DNA of 5,413 nucleotides from CAZTTH01 sp964615975 (GCA_964615975.1 CAZTTH010000109.1:1-5413), one strand, 5' to 3'; positions 1-5,390 are shown, numbered from the stretch's first letter. Notes: generated from the sequence alone by a model not told the origin. Translations and numbers: made by a program.

Positions 1-1
1 T

Positions 2-856
2 CACTCCAAAAAAACGCAGCATAAGCTGTACAACGTTAACCGGGGGCACTACAGAAGCGGAACAACGTGGTTGCAGGAGATTATCAATTATAATGGTATA
101 TATCGACCTATGTTTGAACCATTCCATTATGATCAATTAGAGATTCTGAAAAATTGGAATAAACATCAATATATCAGACCGGAAATTAAAGATGAAAAGT
201 ATTTGGTGCCGGCTAAATTGATTCTAAGTGGTAGAATTACTCATGGATGGGTAGATCAGTTTAACACAAAATGGATTGATCGTAAGCGATTGGTAAAAGA
301 CATTTGGGCAAATCTATTCCTTAAGTGGATAAAGGTAAATTTCCCCGAAATACCAATAATATTATTAATCCGACATCCATGTGCCGTTGCTCAATCCAAA
401 TTGAGATTTGGTTGGAAAACCGATTTAGACGACTATTTGAAGCAACGTGATTTGGTTTCTGATTATCTGACTGTGATGAAACCTGAAATTGAAAGAGCCG
501 TAGATCCTTTCGATAGATTAATTTTCAGTTGGTGTATCGAAAATTATATCCCGCTCCAACAACTTGATCATAAAGAATTTCATCTGGTTTTTTATGAGCA
601 CTTATGTATAGAACCTGAAAAATCAATTAGGTCAATTTTTGAGTTTATTGGTATTCCATTCGACCATAATGTTCTATCAGCTTCTAGACAACCGTCCCGA
701 TTAGCTCGACAATGGAGTGCCATTTATAATAGCAAGGATTTAATTAGTGACTGGTCTTTGTTTGTAACCGAAGAAAAAAAGAAAAGAACAATAGAAATAC
801 TAAGATTATTTAATCTAGATAAAATTTATGGTGTAGATCCGATTCCCCTAATCTAA
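2..856 (+). CDS. Sulfotransferase family protein, 5' end cut by the window edge
   Basis: Likely transfers sulfate from PAPS to a hydroxyl of a glycan or other surface molecule. The frame is open back to base 2, so the TTG at 71 is not the true start. The PAPS 5'-phosphosulfate loop, RGHYRSGTTWLQEI, is read at about 41-82, mostly upstream of that TTG. The 3'-phosphate motif is LIRHPCAVAQS, with its Arg codon at 371-373 and Ser codon at 395-397. A later stretch with YEHL and a FEFIGIPF segment (about 592-661) is the usual C-terminal part of this family. The frame ends at TAA 854-856. A glycosyltransferase follows 43 bp downstream on the same strand, so the two probably share a transcript. The acceptor cannot be deduced. 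The gene is AT-rich compared with the ABC genes further right. The family call is firm; the substrate is unknown. Confidence 0.9.
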   Translation, partial: HSKKTQHKLYNVNRGHYRSGTTWLQEIINYNGIYRPMFEPFHYDQLEILKNWNKHQYIRPEIKDEKYLVPAKLILSGRITHGWVDQFNTKWIDRKRLVKDIWANLFLKWIKVNFPEIPIILLIRHPCAVAQSKLRFGWKTDLDDYLKQRDLVSDYLTVMKPEIERAVDPFDRLIFSWCIENYIPLQQLDHKEFHLVFYEHLCIEPEKSIRSIFEFIGIPFDHNVLSASRQPSRLARQWSAIYNSKDLISDWSLFVTEEKKKRTIEILRLFNLDKIYGVDPIPLI

Positions 857-899
857 TGTTAAATCGCACCTATTTAATCTCTGATTTTATTTCCTTTTA

Positions 900-1883
900 A
901 TGGATGAATTTATTTTCAATCGAGAACTGCTATCTCCTCTCAACCGTAAAGTTGGCATAAGTGCTTTTCTCAGGGTGAGAAATGGAGACGAATTTCTTTG
1001 TCAAACAATTGAATCACATATAGATCATTTTGATGAAATCGTTGCGGTATATAATCAGTGTACTGATAGAACACCAGAGATATTATACCGACTTTCCCAA
1101 GAATATCCGCAAAAAATAAAAGTGTATGAGTACAAACCACGGGTATTTCCTATTAGCTCGACTGAACACCAAAGGACACCGCCAGATTCAATTAACAGCA
1201 TAGTTAATTATTATAACTATGCTTTATCAAAAACGACCTACAATATCGTAACCAAGCTTGATGATGATCATTTCGCAATAAAAAAAAATCTAACCAAAAT
1301 TGTAGATAACATCAGAAAAATTGGAATTTATGATCATATCCTGATGTTTTCAGGAATAAATTTAATGCGATCAGAAAGTGGGGAAGTGGGAGTTTATTCT
1401 AACCAGCCATTTGCGGGGAATGGTGATCATTTTTACTGTCCCATATCAAATGACACATATTTCAAACATCATTCGAACTATGAAATTTTCACTTATGGCA
1501 ACTTAAAGTCTAAGTATGTTGGACTTTTATATTTTCATTTAAAGTACTTGAAGAAGAATCATGGTTTCGATAATTACGAGTTGGAATCTAACCCTAAAAG
1601 TAGACATGTAGAACGGTTAAAAAATATAAAAAATAACCGACCTATTTTATCATTAGAGGATTTTAGATCGGCAAGAATGGTACGAGATTTGTTTCTTCGG
1701 AAATCTCAATCAAGGATAAATATGATTCTTAAGAAATTGATGTTGCCGTTTGTTCCTTATCTTATTCCAAAATATTTACCATCGAAATTGAAGGGATTGA
1801 ATTATTTGCGGTTGGAACGATTGCAAGAGGATTTAAATAATGTTGTCATACCATTTGAATTAAGGAAATTGACAAAATCTTAG
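900..1883 (+). CDS. Family 2-type glycosyltransferase
   Basis: A 327-residue protein that probably moves a sugar from a nucleotide-sugar onto a growing polysaccharide or lipid-linked glycan at the cytoplasmic side of the membrane. The N-terminal part is typical of GT-A glycosyltransferases: ISAFLRVRNGDEFL (about 20-33), then an ESHIDHFDEIVAVYNQCTD stretch (38-56) and TPEIL, matching the first strand, helix and second strand. A DXD-like metal and nucleotide-sugar motif, KLDDDH, lies at 119-124. There is no signal peptide; the C-terminal third is basic, with a hydrophobic stretch near 269-285. The start is the first ATG after an in-frame TGA at 882-884. No Shine-Dalgarno sequence is visible before it (the upstream bases are T-rich). 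It ends at TAG. It lies 43 bp after the sulfotransferase, probably in the same operon. Donor, linkage and acceptor are unknown. Confidence 0.85.
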   Translation: MDEFIFNRELLSPLNRKVGISAFLRVRNGDEFLCQTIESHIDHFDEIVAVYNQCTDRTPEILYRLSQEYPQKIKVYEYKPRVFPISSTEHQRTPPDSINSIVNYYNYALSKTTYNIVTKLDDDHFAIKKNLTKIVDNIRKIGIYDHILMFSGINLMRSESGEVGVYSNQPFAGNGDHFYCPISNDTYFKHHSNYEIFTYGNLKSKYVGLLYFHLKYLKKNHGFDNYELESNPKSRHVERLKNIKNNRPILSLEDFRSARMVRDLFLRKSQSRINMILKKLMLPFVPYLIPKYLPSKLKGLNYLRLERLQEDLNNVVIPFELRKLTKS

Positions 1884-2253
1884 TGTATTTAAATTTGTTT
1901 ATTGATGATATCTATCGTAATCTATCGAGAATACATCTCGCTTTAATCATTTGCTCTCGCTGCGATTTATTTAAATTCAAAGTAAGTCTGATACCTGCGC
2001 CATATTCAAAATTTTAGTTGGTGTATATTCTCTACTTTACTAAATCAGTTTAATCAACTTATTACCCAATTTCGAGTTTTAATCATATTCCATGCAAAGT
2101 TACTAATAAAACGATTCGGTAAACCCCTCCCTGCTAATATTAAAGATTGACATTATTTCTAGTGGATTAATTGTCACAGCTCTTAATTTGAAAATTATTA
2201 CTCGAGGAATCCAGATTCGTATTAAAATTTATTCCCTAAAAATGATGGTAAAA
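1884..2253. other. AT-rich gap between convergent genes, no supported gene
   Basis: All six frames are broken by frequent stops. The longest suggestive piece is a 33-codon open stretch on the minus strand (2054-2152), with no start codon of its own near the open end. It could be a relic or chance. The octamer ATCTATCG occurs twice near 1909-1927. A small hairpin (CGAGA 1926-1930 with TCTCG 1936-1940, loop of 5) lies about 43 bases after the glycosyltransferase stop, but no T-run follows at once. The right end carries a second hairpin, listed separately. The region is expected to hold transcription ends for both convergent genes. Confidence 0.5.
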
Positions 2254-2260
2254 TTAGGGA
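2233..2260 (-). terminator. Possible weak terminator overlapping the stop of the minus-strand sulfotransferase
   Basis: TCCCTAA (2233-2239) is the exact reverse complement of TTAGGGA (2254-2260), leaving a 14-base loop. On the minus strand the hairpin includes the TAA stop codon and is followed by A/T-rich sequence (ATAAATTTTAAT). The stem is only 7 bp, the loop is long and there is no clean U-run, so this is a weak candidate. Confidence 0.25.
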
Positions 2261-3033
2261 TTATAATAATCACAATAAATTTTTAATGTTTTCACACATT
2301 TATTGTAATAATTAATGGCCAGCATAGATAATTCATCATCTATATCTATATGTTTATAATCACTTGCTTCCGATACAACCTTTCCCTGTTTAATCGTGGG
2401 TGATGGATCGCCAAACCCAGCTATACCCGTATATCTGAAGGTTTGATAGGTTGGTCTCAAATCCTCGGATAAATCAAGCTTTTGTGTTAAAAATTGCAGT
2501 ACCTGAGCTGTATCGTTAACAATCGATTCTGATTCTATAAAAAGTTTTGTCTTAGCTGGTAGTGCTGCATACAATTCAAGTTTTGACAGCCTTTCCGTGT
2601 AATATTTTGTTGCAATATTTGAATCAGTATTACTTGAATGGCATTGAATATTTCTTTCCATATCAATTATACTGCGTATTGTTGACTCTGGTTTTCTTAT
2701 TAAATAAATGATGTGAACTTTATTAAAAATTCGAGATGAAATTTCGAGGTAATTACTCAAAATTTTATCTAACACATATCTTCCACTTAGATCTTGATTG
2801 CAGGCTCTGTATACACCAAGGCGGAGCTTAAATAAATCTATTGTTGAATTATAACTGCGTTGCATTTCTCCATATCCAGAAATATCACCGTTGCTACCCA
2901 ATATGTGGCATAAAAGACTGGAAAAGCTGCGCATATGACTGATCACAAACAAATATTCCTTCTTCTCCAAGAACATTTTAGGGTTTTTAAATAACAAATT
3001 ATAAATCAATTCTAAAACATTTATTTTGATCAT
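2254..3033 (-). CDS. Divergent sulfotransferase-like protein
   Basis: A 259-residue protein that resembles bacterial PAPS-dependent sulfotransferases. A P-loop-like motif SHMRSFSSLLCHIL (32-45) follows a hydrophobic strand YLFVI. It is followed by ISGYGEM (51-57), a position where many family members carry a conserved Glu. The 3'-phosphate-binding motif is LIRKPESTIRSII (111-123), with Arg113 and a Ser at 117 or 121. The usual SGTT or SGSS core is replaced by SFSS, so the second Gly-type position is a Phe. This makes PAPS binding less certain than for the first gene. The start ATG (complement of 3031-3033) has only a loose upstream GGGACAAAAGA. It converges on the glycosyltransferase and diverges from the ABC permease, so it must have its own promoter somewhere to the right. 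AT-rich, like the genes to its left. Function as a glycan sulfotransferase is inferred from family and context. Confidence 0.72.
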   Translation of the reverse strand: MIKINVLELIYNLLFKNPKMFLEKKEYLFVISHMRSFSSLLCHILGSNGDISGYGEMQRSYNSTIDLFKLRLGVYRACNQDLSGRYVLDKILSNYLEISSRIFNKVHIIYLIRKPESTIRSIIDMERNIQCHSSNTDSNIATKYYTERLSKLELYAALPAKTKLFIESESIVNDTAQVLQFLTQKLDLSEDLRPTYQTFRYTGIAGFGDPSPTIKQGKVVSEASDYKHIDIDDELSMLAINYYNKCVKTLKIYCDYYNP

Positions 3034-3409
3034 TCTTTTGTCCCAATTTGATTAAATCATCTGACTTGACCCGTAAGCTATACGCTGGAACGAGAATTTA
3101 TCTTGATATTGTGGATTTGGTGCATTTCCAAATAAGAGGATTAAAATCGCACCATCCTTCGATTATACCGGATGTATCATATCGTGCGTAATTCATTGCT
3201 ATCCCAGGTAAACTATTTACCTTTTTCAAAATTGTTAAATTATCCACTAAATTATTGCATACATAGTTATTCATTTATATTTAACTCGTAATGTGAGATA
3301 TGCCGATTCATCAGCTTAAAAATTTACCCCACAGCGATTCGCTCAAAATGCACCGCGATGGCGGTAGCCTGTCCGATCTAAACCTCACCTATCAGATCAC
3401 TCATTATTC
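3034..3409. other. Gap between divergent genes; composition changes within it
   Basis: This gap must supply promoters for the minus-strand sulfotransferase and for the permease. I see no convincing sigma-70 pair: TTGCAT (3255-3260) and TATTTA (3278-3283), 17 bases apart on the plus strand, match consensus only partly. An unrecognised 58-codon minus frame (3098-3274) lies inside and is listed separately. A 45-codon plus frame from ATG 3300 runs into the permease start in another frame and looks incidental. From about 3300 rightward the sequence becomes visibly less AT-rich. Confidence 0.45.
3098..3274 (-). CDS. Unrecognised 58-residue frame, possibly a gene remnant
   Basis: A minus-strand frame from ATG (complement of 3272-3274) to TAA (complement of 3098-3100). 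I do not recognise it. Its composition looks protein-like, with a segment containing YARYDTSGIIEGWCDFN (about residues 29-45). There is no signal peptide or membrane segment, and the Shine-Dalgarno sequence is at best weak. After the TAA the same frame stays open for another two dozen codons and runs into the start of the downstream sulfotransferase gene in a different frame. It could therefore be a small gene ahead of the sulfotransferase, the front of a larger gene broken by a nonsense change, or chance in AT-rich DNA. Confidence 0.25.
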   Translation of the reverse strand: MNNYVCNNLVDNLTILKKVNSLPGIAMNYARYDTSGIIEGWCDFNPLIWKCTKSTISR

Positions 3410-4330
3410 ATGCCCACTACTCCTGAAGCAGAGTTGAAATCAGATATTAATATCTCGACCGTGGACACACCAACTGATACCTCTAACTTATCGCTCGTCG
3501 TGTATTCCCCAGAATCACCGCTGTCAAATCCTCGGAAGTTAATCAAGGAAGTATTTTATGATTTATATCGTTGCCGCGAACTGATTGGGATATTGTTTCA
3601 ACGCGACCTCAAAGCACAGTTTCGCCAGAGCTATCTGGGTTATGTGTGGCTCTTCCTGCCACCTGTGCTGACAACCGCCGTTTGGCTGTTCCTTAACGGT
3701 CAAAAGGTGATCACCATCCGCGACACCGGCATGCCATATCCGGTGTTTGTGATTATCGGCAGTGTTGTGTGGCAGACGTTCACCAAGTTATTGCAGAGTC
3801 CGCTCCAATCTTTTAATGCGGGTAAGCCGGTCTTCATGAAATTGAAAGTACCGCCCGAAGCTTTTATCGCAGCGGGTACTGCCCGAGCAGCATTTGAGTT
3901 CCTGATTTATGCGATCACTTTGATCCCAGTGTTCCTGGTTTTCAGGATTATTCCGCCATGGACCGTTGTCCTTATTCCAATAGTGATTTTGTCTTTGTTT
4001 GCGCTTGGTACCGCGCTCGGCATGTTGTTGGTTCCTTTTGGCAGCCTCTATTCAGACATCCAACAAGCGGTCCCGGTTCTGATGGGATTTCTGATGTATA
4101 TGGCTCCCGTAGTCTATCCGCCGCCAAAGTCTTGATTAGCTTCTCAATTGATTGCCTGGAATCCGATGACACCCATTCTGATGAGTGCGCGTGATCTGCT
4201 CATCACCGGATCAACTGCTCATCTCTGGCCGGCAATGATAATTCTCTTTATATCATGTCTTGTCATTTTTATGTGTTTATTGGGACTGCGGGTCATGATG
4301 CCGCATCTGGTTTCGAGGATGGGGATGTAG
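3410..4330 (+). pseudogene. Wzm-type ABC-2 polysaccharide export permease with an in-frame TGA
   Basis: Membrane subunit of an ABC exporter for O-antigen-, capsule- or teichoic-type glycans (Wzm/KpsM/TagG group). The N-terminus is a polar tail, with VVYSPESPLSNPRKL at 30-44, an amphipathic start and FQRDLKAQFRQSYLGYVW (63-80) leading into the first membrane span. Spans lie at roughly 75-95, 109-128, 160-179, 184-209 and 220-236. Codon 242 (4133-4135) is TGA. The same frame then continues as LASQLIAWNPMTP, a sixth span (about 274-294) and an MMPHLV ending, to TAG 4328-4330, giving a normal family length of about 306 codons. The lesion looks like one base change; in relatives I recall a Gly here, and GGA to TGA would do it. 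Without readthrough the product loses its last span and is probably inactive. The TTG at 4148 might restart the tail, but this is doubtful. The ATG at 3410 is the first after an in-frame TAG (3365-3367). Confidence 0.85.
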
Positions 4331-4333
4331 GAG

Positions 4334-4375
4334 GGGAAGTTATCAGTTGGCAGTTATCAGTTGGCAGTCGTCAGT
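4334..4375 (+). repeat. Left heptamer array: six NNNNAGT units
   Basis: Six perfect 7-base steps, each ending in AGT: GGGAAGT, then TATCAGT and TGGCAGT alternating twice, then CGTCAGT. It begins 3 bases after the permease TAG. Read on the minus strand the units are ACTNNNN words identical to ones in the large array right of the four-helix gene (for example ACTGATA and ACTTCCC). The array is thus an inverted partner of that one: 4334-4368 matches the reverse complement of 4887-4921 at 32 of 35 positions. Confidence 0.93.
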
Positions 4376-4400
4376 TGACTTGGGATAAGTGATTTTAGAA

Positions 4401-4751
4401 ATGGCAGGATTTGAAGATCTTGAAGTTTGGAAGCGAGCGGTAGAACTAAGTACGTCAATTTACACCGAAACGCGAGAGTTGAACGACTTTGGCTTTAGAG
4501 ATCAGATCAGGCGAGCCGGATTATCTATTCCATCAAATATTGCAGAAGGCATCGAACGATCTACACCGGGTGACCAGTGTAAGTTCCTAGATTATGCCCG
4601 AGCATCCTGCGGCGAAGTCCGCACCCAAACGATCATAGGAATGCGGGTGGGTTTCGTTTCTGAACCAACCGGAATCACATGGTGTCGCGAAACAAAAGAA
4701 CTGGCTGCCATGCTTAACGGTCTCATCCGTTCAATCCGAAGTCGCAACTGA
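4401..4751 (+). CDS. Four-helix bundle protein (23S rRNA intervening-sequence protein family)
   Basis: A 116-residue protein of the family first seen as open frames in 23S rRNA intervening sequences; the family is structurally related to the Avd protein of diversity-generating retroelements. Its biochemical role is not established; Avd binds nucleic acid and the reverse transcriptase. Signatures: FEDLEVWKRAVEL (4-16) as start of helix 1, FRDQIRRAGLSIPSNIAEG (32-50) as the family hallmark, then FLDYARASCGEVRTQ (62-76), where many members have a GS pair before the Glu, and a C-terminal helix ending near IRSIRSRN. Length is normal. I chose ATG 4401 because it puts the conserved F-x-DL-x-VW at its usual distance from Met. 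A GTG at 4389 would add four residues. No good Shine-Dalgarno sequence is seen. The stop TGA (4749-4751) lies inside the first unit of the right array, and the gene is framed by inverted heptamer arrays. Confidence 0.88.
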   Translation: MAGFEDLEVWKRAVELSTSIYTETRELNDFGFRDQIRRAGLSIPSNIAEGIERSTPGDQCKFLDYARASCGEVRTQTIIGMRVGFVSEPTGITWCRETKELAAMLNGLIRSIRSRN

Positions 4752-4949
4752 ATACTGCCAACTTCCCACTGTCCACTATCAACTGCCGACTATCAACTGC
4801 TGACTACCCACTGATGTCTTTCAACTTCCCACTGTCCACTATCAACTGCCGACTGAATACTGATGACTGAATACTGATGACTTCCCACTACCAACTGATA
4901 ACTCCCAACTGATGACTTCCCATTGCCAACTGACGACTTCCAATTTCCC
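4747..4949 (+). repeat. Right heptamer array: 29 consecutive ACTNNNN units
   Basis: From 4747 to 4949 the sequence divides into 29 steps of exactly 7 bases with no phase slip. 26 start with ACT; the exceptions are 4817 (TCT), 4922 and 4943 (both ATT). The variable four bases come from a small set, chiefly GATG, GAAT, GCCA, TCCC and ATCA. Higher-order copies exist: a 33-base perfect direct repeat (4759-4791 and 4822-4854, 63 bases apart) and a 14-base tandem pair (4852-4879). The array gives the four-helix gene its stop codon and ends 2 bases before the ATPase start. Heptanucleotide arrays of this general kind are known in cyanobacteria as STRR sequences and occur elsewhere too. Confidence 0.95.
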
Positions 4950-4951
4950 CC

Positions 4952-5389
4952 ATGTCCGAAATCCTAATACGCTGCGAAAACGTCAGTAAAAAGTTCTGCC
5001 GGGATCTGAAAAAGAGCCTTTGGTATGGAGTTAAAGATTCCGCAGCCGATCTATTTCGTTGGAAGCGCCGAGAAGCGAGCGACGAGAGACGAGAGTCAAA
5101 GAACTTCGCCTCTCGCGACTCACAACTCGCAACTCCCTATGATTCTCTCTCAACTGGCGACTCTCAACTGGCGACTTCCCCAGAACCCCTCGCCTCTCGC
5201 AACTCGCATCTCGCTACTCCGGAACTCCGTCCCGGTGAATTCTGGGCCAACAAAGACATCAGTTTTGAATTAAAGCGCGGAGAGTGTCTTGGATTAATTG
5301 GCAGAAATGGGGCAGGAAAAACCACGTTACTCAAGATGTTGAATGGGCTAATCAAGCCCGATGCCAGCGGCATTTTGAATCTGGCGTGA
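4952..5389 (+). CDS. Wzt-type ABC transporter ATP-binding subunit, with repeat insert and early frame loss
   Basis: ATPase partner of the upstream permease, energising glycan export at the inner membrane. The start MSEILIRCENVSKKF (1-15) and SLWYGVKD (22-29) are typical of this subgroup. FWANKDISFELKRGECLGLIGR (97-118) leads into Walker A GRNGAGKT (117-124) and LLKMLNGLIKPD (126-137). Between residues about 40 and 90 sits an odd Ser/Ala/Thr-rich linker made by a translated heptamer array (separate entry). In relatives I expect a short linker here. The frame stops at TGA 5387-5389, right after the Walker A region, so Q-loop, signature and Walker B are missing. Bases 5388 onward, in another frame, read DSGKLKRPG, the expected continuation, pointing to a 28-base insertion. 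The window ends at 5413, so the rest cannot be judged. No Shine-Dalgarno sequence: the leader is pyrimidine-rich array DNA. Confidence 0.85.
   Translation: MSEILIRCENVSKKFCRDLKKSLWYGVKDSAADLFRWKRREASDERRESKNFASRDSQLATPYDSLSTGDSQLATSPEPLASRNSHLATPELRPGEFWANKDISFELKRGECLGLIGRNGAGKTTLLKMLNGLIKPDASGILNLA
5069..5222 (+). repeat. Heptamer array inside the ATPase gene, left and right halves inverted
   Basis: 154 bases, equal to 22 heptamer steps. The left half has four purine-rich units (CGAGAAG, CGAGCGA, then CGAGAGA and CGAGAGT) at 5069-5096. Fourteen bases follow at 5097-5110. Then come 16 pyrimidine-rich units at 5111-5222, mostly ACTNNNN or TCTCNNN, such as ACTCGCA and ACTGGCG. CGAGAGT is the reverse complement of ACTCTCG, so the halves are inverted as in the block around the four-helix gene, but nothing is encoded between them. 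A perfect 14-base tandem lies at 5147-5174. Three units make 21 bases, so the protein shows a 7-residue repeat of type DSQLATP. All three frames stay largely free of stops here, which creates spurious open frames on both strands. Confidence 0.9.
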
Positions 5390-5390
5390 T
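5363..5390 (+). other. Probable 28-base insertion that breaks the ATPase frame
   Basis: The codons for KPD end with GAT at 5360-5362. A second GAT lies at 5388-5390. Joining 5362 directly to 5391 gives KPD-SGKLKRPG, which fits the usual Wzt sequence after Walker A (PDSG-x-I/L). Taken as it stands, the frame gives KPDASGILNLA and then TGA. The extra stretch itself resembles an alternative version of the same codons (D-A-S-G-I-L), so an imperfect duplication is possible. It lies within 25-50 bases of the window end, so an assembly fault is also possible. Confidence 0.45.

Larger units (their letters stand above)
4334..4949 (+). mobile_element. Candidate IVS-like element: four-helix-bundle gene between inverted heptamer arrays
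   Basis: The block fills the permease-ATPase gap almost to the base: 3 bases separate it from the permease TAG and 2 from the ATPase ATG. These two genes are normally adjacent in export operons, so about 616 bp appears to be inserted. It consists of a short NNNNAGT array, a complete four-helix-bundle gene and a long ACTNNNN array, giving imperfect terminal inverted repeats (32/35). No transposase, reverse transcriptase or target-site duplication is visible. In 23S rRNA, related proteins are encoded by intervening sequences whose ends pair and are cut out by RNase III. The same shape here, in an mRNA, is what suggests the element. That it moves is inference. Confidence 0.5.

Noticed and set aside
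71..73. TTG at 71 as the start of the first sulfotransferase
   Set aside because: The PAPS-binding loop is encoded upstream of it in the same open frame, so the gene begins left of the window.
1926..1940. Terminator hairpin after the glycosyltransferase
   Set aside because: Five base pairs only, AT-flanked, and no T-run directly after it; mentioned in the gap entry but not listed as a terminator.
3300..3437. 45-codon plus-strand frame from ATG 3300
   Set aside because: It overlaps the permease start in another frame, matches no family I know and has no ribosome binding site.
4133..4135. Alternative genetic code with TGA as Gly or Trp
   Set aside because: TGA ends the four-helix gene at a normal family length, so it works as a stop here. 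A single nonsense change is simpler.
3958..4194. Open frames overlapping the permease in other frames and on the minus strand
   Set aside because: They are fully inside a clear membrane-protein frame, have no recognisable motif and show no sign of selection.
4401..4751. Diversity-generating retroelement (the four-helix protein as Avd)
   Set aside because: No reverse transcriptase, template repeat or variable repeat is present in the window; the family signature fits the general IVS-type group.
4747..4949. CRISPR array
   Set aside because: The period is 7 bases with no constant repeat of 20-40 bases and no unique spacers; no cas gene is near.
4334..4949. Classical insertion sequence
   Set aside because: No transposase and no visible target-site duplication; the ends are repeat arrays and not unique terminal inverted repeats.
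5025..5373. Open frames overlapping the ATPase gene on both strands
   Set aside because: They exist because the stop-poor heptamer array leaves several frames open; the Wzt frame with Walker A is the real one.
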